Shown here one piece after another: positions 7,007 through 9,213 of a stretch of 9,213 bases of DNA; the stretch's first letter is position 1; each line of letters starts with the position of its first letter. Where the stretch lies: assembly GCA_031282985.1 (NCBI GenBank), contig JAITCR010000134.1, forward strand, positions 1 to 9,213, given 5' to 3'. The notes under the pieces were generated by a model. It was not told where the DNA came from. It worked only from the letters and a program-made list of their open reading frames with translations, and searched no databases. The position numbers and the translations under genes were made by a program. This DNA comes from Nitrososphaerota archaeon (GTDB taxonomy: Archaea > Thermoproteota > Bathyarchaeia > Bathyarchaeales > Bathycorpusculaceae).

Positions 7007-8143
7007 ATGCCTACTATTGATATTGCTATGCCATTGACTTTACTACTTGTTGTAACAGTAGCATTTCTTCTATACAAACGAGCTGAAAAAAGACTTAAAG
7101 CATCAGTTGAAGAAAGCGATTTTCAAACAAAAGATATGCTCATGATTGTTGGAGCGATCATTATTGTCATTTCAACAATAACTTTAACTTCCTTACGCAA
7201 TCCTGAAAACATGTTTGGGAACATAGTTTTATCAATATTTTTAGGTGCCTATACAATGTTACTGTTCACTTTTACTTACCTATTTTCAGGTATCAAAAAA
7301 AGCAGGGCTAAACTGTTCTCGATAGGGTTTGGTGCTACAGGTCTAATTGCAGGTGTATGTAGTTTATTAGAGCCTCTTCAAGATCCTGTTACCATATTTA
7401 GAGCAGGTGCATTTTTGGGATTAACCGTTATTTGTTTTATAATCGCATTTTATGAACACAGACAAATTGATGATGTAAAGAAAGCAAAATGGTATCTTGC
7501 AATACAACCTCCAGCACTATTTTTACTAATATTTGTATTCTTCAATATTCTCCATTTTGAGGGTACATTAAATATTTGGTTCCCCACTTTGCTGGACATA
7601 TTCGGGGCAACATTTGCGGTTTTGATTATTTTGTATCTTAGTTCACTGTTTAACTGGAAAACTGTTGGAATTTTCGCTGCTATGTTAACATTTATAGATA
7701 TCATACTAGTCTTTAGTGGGCCAATGGTTGCCGCAGCAGATACATTCACTGGCTTAGGTCTTCCAGCCCTAATTTATCTGCCAAATATTCCTCTTATACC
7801 CGTTGACTCTATGCACTTTAACATATTAGGTTTTGCGCCCAGAGGTCTTGGTCTTGGCGACTTTTTCTTCGCTGGAATTTTAGCTATTCAAACATTCAAC
7901 AGATTCGATAAGAAATATGCTTACATGTCTATCCTCTTTATGGTTCTGTCTTTTGGAATCTGGGAAATATTTTTGCCAGATATTACAGCATTTTTTGGCA
8001 TTCGTGGATTTCCAGCGACAGTATGCATAATCACAGGATGGTTACCTGTGGCTATAGTAGGTACTTTTCTACATAGAAAACAAAAAGAAGCCGCTCTGCC
8101 TCCTTCGGTTGCTCAAACAGAATCCTTTGATGGGTCTCTCTGA
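7007..8143 (+). CDS. Polytopic membrane protein, divergent presenilin/SPP-like (A22) aspartyl protease candidate
   Basis: The 378-residue protein has about 11 hydrophobic segments (near 7-23, 44-62, 71-94, 104-121, 129-148, 162-182, 191-213, 218-240, 281-297, 303-322, 335-354). Segment 8 carries F-I-D-I-I-L-V-F-S-G-P-M-V-A-A-A, with Asp231. A loop with P-A-L-I-Y-L-P follows, then G-L-G-L-G-D-F-F-F-A-G with GLGD at 282-285, and finally F-P-A-T (335-338) opening the last segment. This order and spacing match signal peptide peptidase and presenilin, where the two Asp are catalytic and a PAL motif closes the site. Differences are Ile for Tyr before Asp231, PAT for PAL, and two extra N-terminal segments. 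If active, it would cut substrates within the membrane. No ribosome binding site is seen before the ATG, so a leaderless mRNA is possible. A prepilin peptidase (also GxGD) is less likely. Confidence 0.6.
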   Translation: MPTIDIAMPLTLLLVVTVAFLLYKRAEKRLKASVEESDFQTKDMLMIVGAIIIVISTITLTSLRNPENMFGNIVLSIFLGAYTMLLFTFTYLFSGIKKSRAKLFSIGFGATGLIAGVCSLLEPLQDPVTIFRAGAFLGLTVICFIIAFYEHRQIDDVKKAKWYLAIQPPALFLLIFVFFNILHFEGTLNIWFPTLLDIFGATFAVLIILYLSSLFNWKTVGIFAAMLTFIDIILVFSGPMVAAADTFTGLGLPALIYLPNIPLIPVDSMHFNILGFAPRGLGLGDFFFAGILAIQTFNRFDKKYAYMSILFMVLSFGIWEIFLPDITAFFGIRGFPATVCIITGWLPVAIVGTFLHRKQKEAALPPSVAQTESFDGSL

Positions 8144-8296
8144 GTTTTTCATGGTAAAACTTGTCAGATTGATGTTTTTGTAACGTGTTGTTTGGATAAA
8201 GACATTTATAGAGATTTGTTTATACATGTATTTCATGCTTCAATAACACCTATGTTGCGAAAAGTTCTTAAGGCATAGACTTTTCATTTAAGTGGC

Positions 8297-8304
8297 AATA
8301 TAAT
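8297..8304 (+). promoter_or_regulatory. TATA-like box for stalk protein P1
   Basis: AATATAAT lies 89 nt before the ATG. Usual spacing predicts transcription start near 8325-8328, giving a leader of about 65 nt that begins at a hairpin. The whole 8144-8392 gap otherwise holds no gene that I can see. Confidence 0.45.
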
Positions 8305-8327
8305 GCAGGTGTTAACTGCAATTCAAG

Positions 8328-8351
8328 GTCTGACTTGTTTGTCAGTCAGAC
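8328..8351 (+). promoter_or_regulatory. Leader hairpin upstream of P1
   Basis: GTCTGAC (8328-8334) and GTCAGAC (8345-8351) are perfect inverted repeats with a 10-nt loop. The hairpin would sit at the extreme 5' end of the P1 mRNA if the TATA call is right, or act as an operator in DNA. A smaller inverted repeat, TGCAG/CTGCA (8304-8308 and 8316-8320), lies just before it. Confidence 0.4.
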
Positions 8352-8378
8352 TGTTGAAAGGTTAAAATAGTCGAATGA

Positions 8379-8386
8379 AGAGGTGA
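8379..8386 (+). promoter_or_regulatory. Strong ribosome binding site of P1
   Basis: AGAGGTGA, 6 nt before the ATG at 8393, is the best Shine-Dalgarno match in the window, as expected for a highly expressed ribosomal protein. Confidence 0.75.
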
Positions 8387-8392
8387 AAAGAT

Positions 8393-8707
8393 ATGGAAAA
8401 CATTTACGCAGCAATGCTCCTTCACAAGGCAGGTAAAGAAATCACTGAGGCCTCAGTTACAAGTGTCCTTACAGCAGTAGGAATAACTGTTGACGCAGTT
8501 CAAGTTAAAGCACTCGTTGCATCACTCAGTGAAGTAAATATTGATGAAGCAATTAAAGCAGTACCAACTATGATGGCGGCAGTTCCAGCACCAGCAGCAG
8601 GTGGCGAAACTAAAGCAGCAGCACCAGTAGACGAAAAGAAGAAGGCTGAAGAAGATAAAGCCAAAGAGGATGCAGCTCTAGAAGGATTAGGCGCCTTATT
8701 CGGTTAA
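8393..8707 (+). CDS. rpl12: 50S ribosomal protein P1 (archaeal L12)
   Basis: This is the ribosomal stalk protein. Dimers bind the stalk base protein P0/L10 and recruit translation factors. The 104-residue protein has an N-terminal helical dimerisation domain (M-E-N-I-Y-A-A-M-L-L-H-K-A-G-K-E-I-T to about residue 58), an Ala/Pro hinge (61-79, with V-P-A-P-A-A-G-G), a Lys/Glu-rich linker (80-93) and the diagnostic factor-binding tail A-L-E-G-L-G-A-L-F-G. Length and layout are typical of archaea. It is preceded by a strong ribosome binding site and its own likely promoter. Unusually, no genes for L10, L1 or L11 lie next to it: upstream is the membrane protein gene and downstream is IS material. 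It is therefore probably transcribed alone. Confidence 0.95.
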   Translation: MENIYAAMLLHKAGKEITEASVTSVLTAVGITVDAVQVKALVASLSEVNIDEAIKAVPTMMAAVPAPAAGGETKAAAPVDEKKKAEEDKAKEDAALEGLGALFG

Positions 8708-8720
8708 ATAACGCCTTAAC

Positions 8721-8743
8721 TTTTATTTTTGTAACCAATTTTT
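8721..8743 (+). terminator. T-rich terminator after P1
   Basis: TTTTATTTTT (8721-8730) and a second T run (8739-8743) follow the P1 stop codon within about 40 nt. Tandem oligo-T runs fit strong archaeal termination of a highly expressed gene. Confidence 0.45.
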
Positions 8744-8795
8744 CCTATTAATTATTTGAGAGGGTTTATGTTGGAATGACAGCATAGTGTTTTGA

Positions 8796-8912
8796 GTGGG
8801 TATTGTGTTTTGTCCAAAATGTAAAGGCGCACATTCAGTAAAAAATGGTCATCATCATGGCAAACAGCGTTATAAATACAAAAAGTGTAGGCAGCCTCCG
8901 GAAACCTCTTAA
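8796..8912 (+). pseudogene. Zinc-ribbon (InsA-like) transposase fragment
   Basis: A short frame from GTG 8796 (or GTG 8805) to a TAA at 8910-8912 contains F-C-P-K-C-K-G-A-H-S-V-K-N-G, then H-H-H-G-K-Q-R-Y-K-Y-K-K-C-R-Q. This is the N-terminal zinc ribbon of IS1-type InsA proteins: C-x2-C, V-K-N-G and G-K-Q-R-Y are all in place. The second metal pair, normally C-x2-C, has lost its first Cys (Y-K-Y-K-K-C) and the frame stops soon after, at 38 codons. It is a decayed or truncated fragment, distinct in sequence from the one at the left edge, and no downstream catalytic domain is found. Confidence 0.6.
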
Positions 8913-8928
8913 CTATCAAGGGTATAAT

Positions 8929-9213
8929 AGACTTCTTGCATAACTATGGAAAGCAAGATTAGTGTCTTGTTGGCATGTTTTTGTGATATTGATAAAGTTT
9001 GAAAATATTAAGGATTATCGTGATGAAGAGTTTCGTCGGATAACCGGAGTTAAACGTACAACATTTGAAAAAATATTAAAAATTCTCGCTGTTACTTTAA
9101 CTAAGCGCCTTGCACTGAGTGGTCCAAAACCCAGGCTAAGTCTTGAAAATATGCTACTTGCCTGCCTTAGTATATTCGAGAATATCACACACATACGCAT
9201 GTTGCTGCAAGCT
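8929..9213 (+). mobile_element. 5' part of an IS5-type element
   Basis: AGACTTCTTGCATAACT begins near 8930, about 60 nt before the transposase start, and resembles IS5-family ends that I recall. CTTGC within it is matched by GCAAG at 8953-8957, a subterminal inverted repeat. The element end is proposed from position and resemblance only, because the other end is outside the window. Confidence 0.35.
8989..9213 (+). CDS. IS5-type transposase, N-terminal part
   Basis: An open frame runs off the right edge. From a TTG at 8989 it gives 75 residues containing D-E-E-F-R-R-I-T-G-V-K-R-T-T-F-E-K-I-L-K-I-L, then G-P-K-P-R-L-S-L-E-N-M-L-L-A-C-L. F-x-x-x-T-G-V-x-x-x-T-F-E-x-x followed by a P-x-L-S-L-E-x-x-L-L helix is the N-terminal helix-turn-helix region of one IS5-family transposase group. 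The DDE catalytic part would lie beyond the window. The start is uncertain: GTG 8983 is also in frame and neither has a clear ribosome binding site. The usual Y-F-H-I-like segment after the helix reads T-H-I-R-M here, so the copy may be diverged or decayed. Confidence 0.6.
   Translation, partial: MIKFENIKDYRDEEFRRITGVKRTTFEKILKILAVTLTKRLALSGPKPRLSLENMLLACLSIFENITHIRMLLQA

Noticed and set aside
6607..7077. 156-codon open frame on the minus strand
   Set aside because: It lies antisense to the clear SPOUT methyltransferase gene, has low-complexity Ser/Thr-rich content, and no family resemblance.
7007..8143. Type IV prepilin peptidase (also GxGD)
   Set aside because: The segment around the first Asp and the loop that follows resemble signal peptide peptidase, a P-A-T segment follows the GLGD, and the K-L-like residues after GxGD of prepilin peptidases are absent.
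8144..8392. tRNA, box C/D RNA or small protein gene in the gap before P1
   Set aside because: No cloverleaf, no paired C and D boxes and no credible start with a ribosome binding site; only the P1 promoter and leader are supported.
1..9213. CRISPR array or defence system
   Set aside because: No regularly spaced repeats and no cas- or nuclease-like genes are visible.

Overview
The window looks like a stretch of an AT-rich archaeal chromosome bounded at both edges by insertion-sequence (IS) debris. Archaeal origin is supported by gatD and gatE (the archaeal-only Glu-tRNA(Gln) amidotransferase), an archaeal P1/L12 stalk protein with the -GLGALFG tail, a crenarchaeal-type phosphoglucose/phosphomannose isomerase, a SPOUT RNA methyltransferase of the archaeal/eukaryotic family, TATA-like boxes and oligo-T terminators. 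A lineage in the Thermoproteota, such as Bathyarchaeia, is my guess from the gene content and is not proven.

Layout. Positions 1-183 (minus strand) hold the 5' end of an IS1-family transposase running off the left edge. It appears to sit inside the start of an older IS5-type transposase gene. Next come gatE and gatD (307-3562, minus), which form a tight operon. Divergent from them is inositol-1-phosphate synthase (3787-4842, plus). It converges on a phosphoglucose/phosphomannose isomerase gene (4867-5994, minus) across a 24-bp gap holding a perfect T7A7 palindrome. Divergent again is a SPOUT RNA methyltransferase (6080-6934, plus), then a polytopic membrane protein (7007-8143, plus) and stalk protein P1 (8393-8707, plus). 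The right edge (8796-9213) holds a broken zinc-ribbon transposase fragment and the 5' part of another IS5-type transposase.

How the genes fit together. GatDE, the RNA methyltransferase and P1 all serve translation. The isomerase makes glucose 6-phosphate, the substrate of inositol-1-phosphate synthase, whose product feeds inositol-containing archaeal lipids or solutes.

The most notable gene is the membrane protein at 7007-8143. Its spacing of an intramembrane Asp, a GLGD motif and a C-terminal P-A-T motif resembles the presenilin/signal-peptide-peptidase (A22) intramembrane aspartyl proteases. It is divergent: ID instead of YD, PAT instead of PAL, and about 11 rather than 9 hydrophobic segments. 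The second notable signal is the nested IS junction near position 119.
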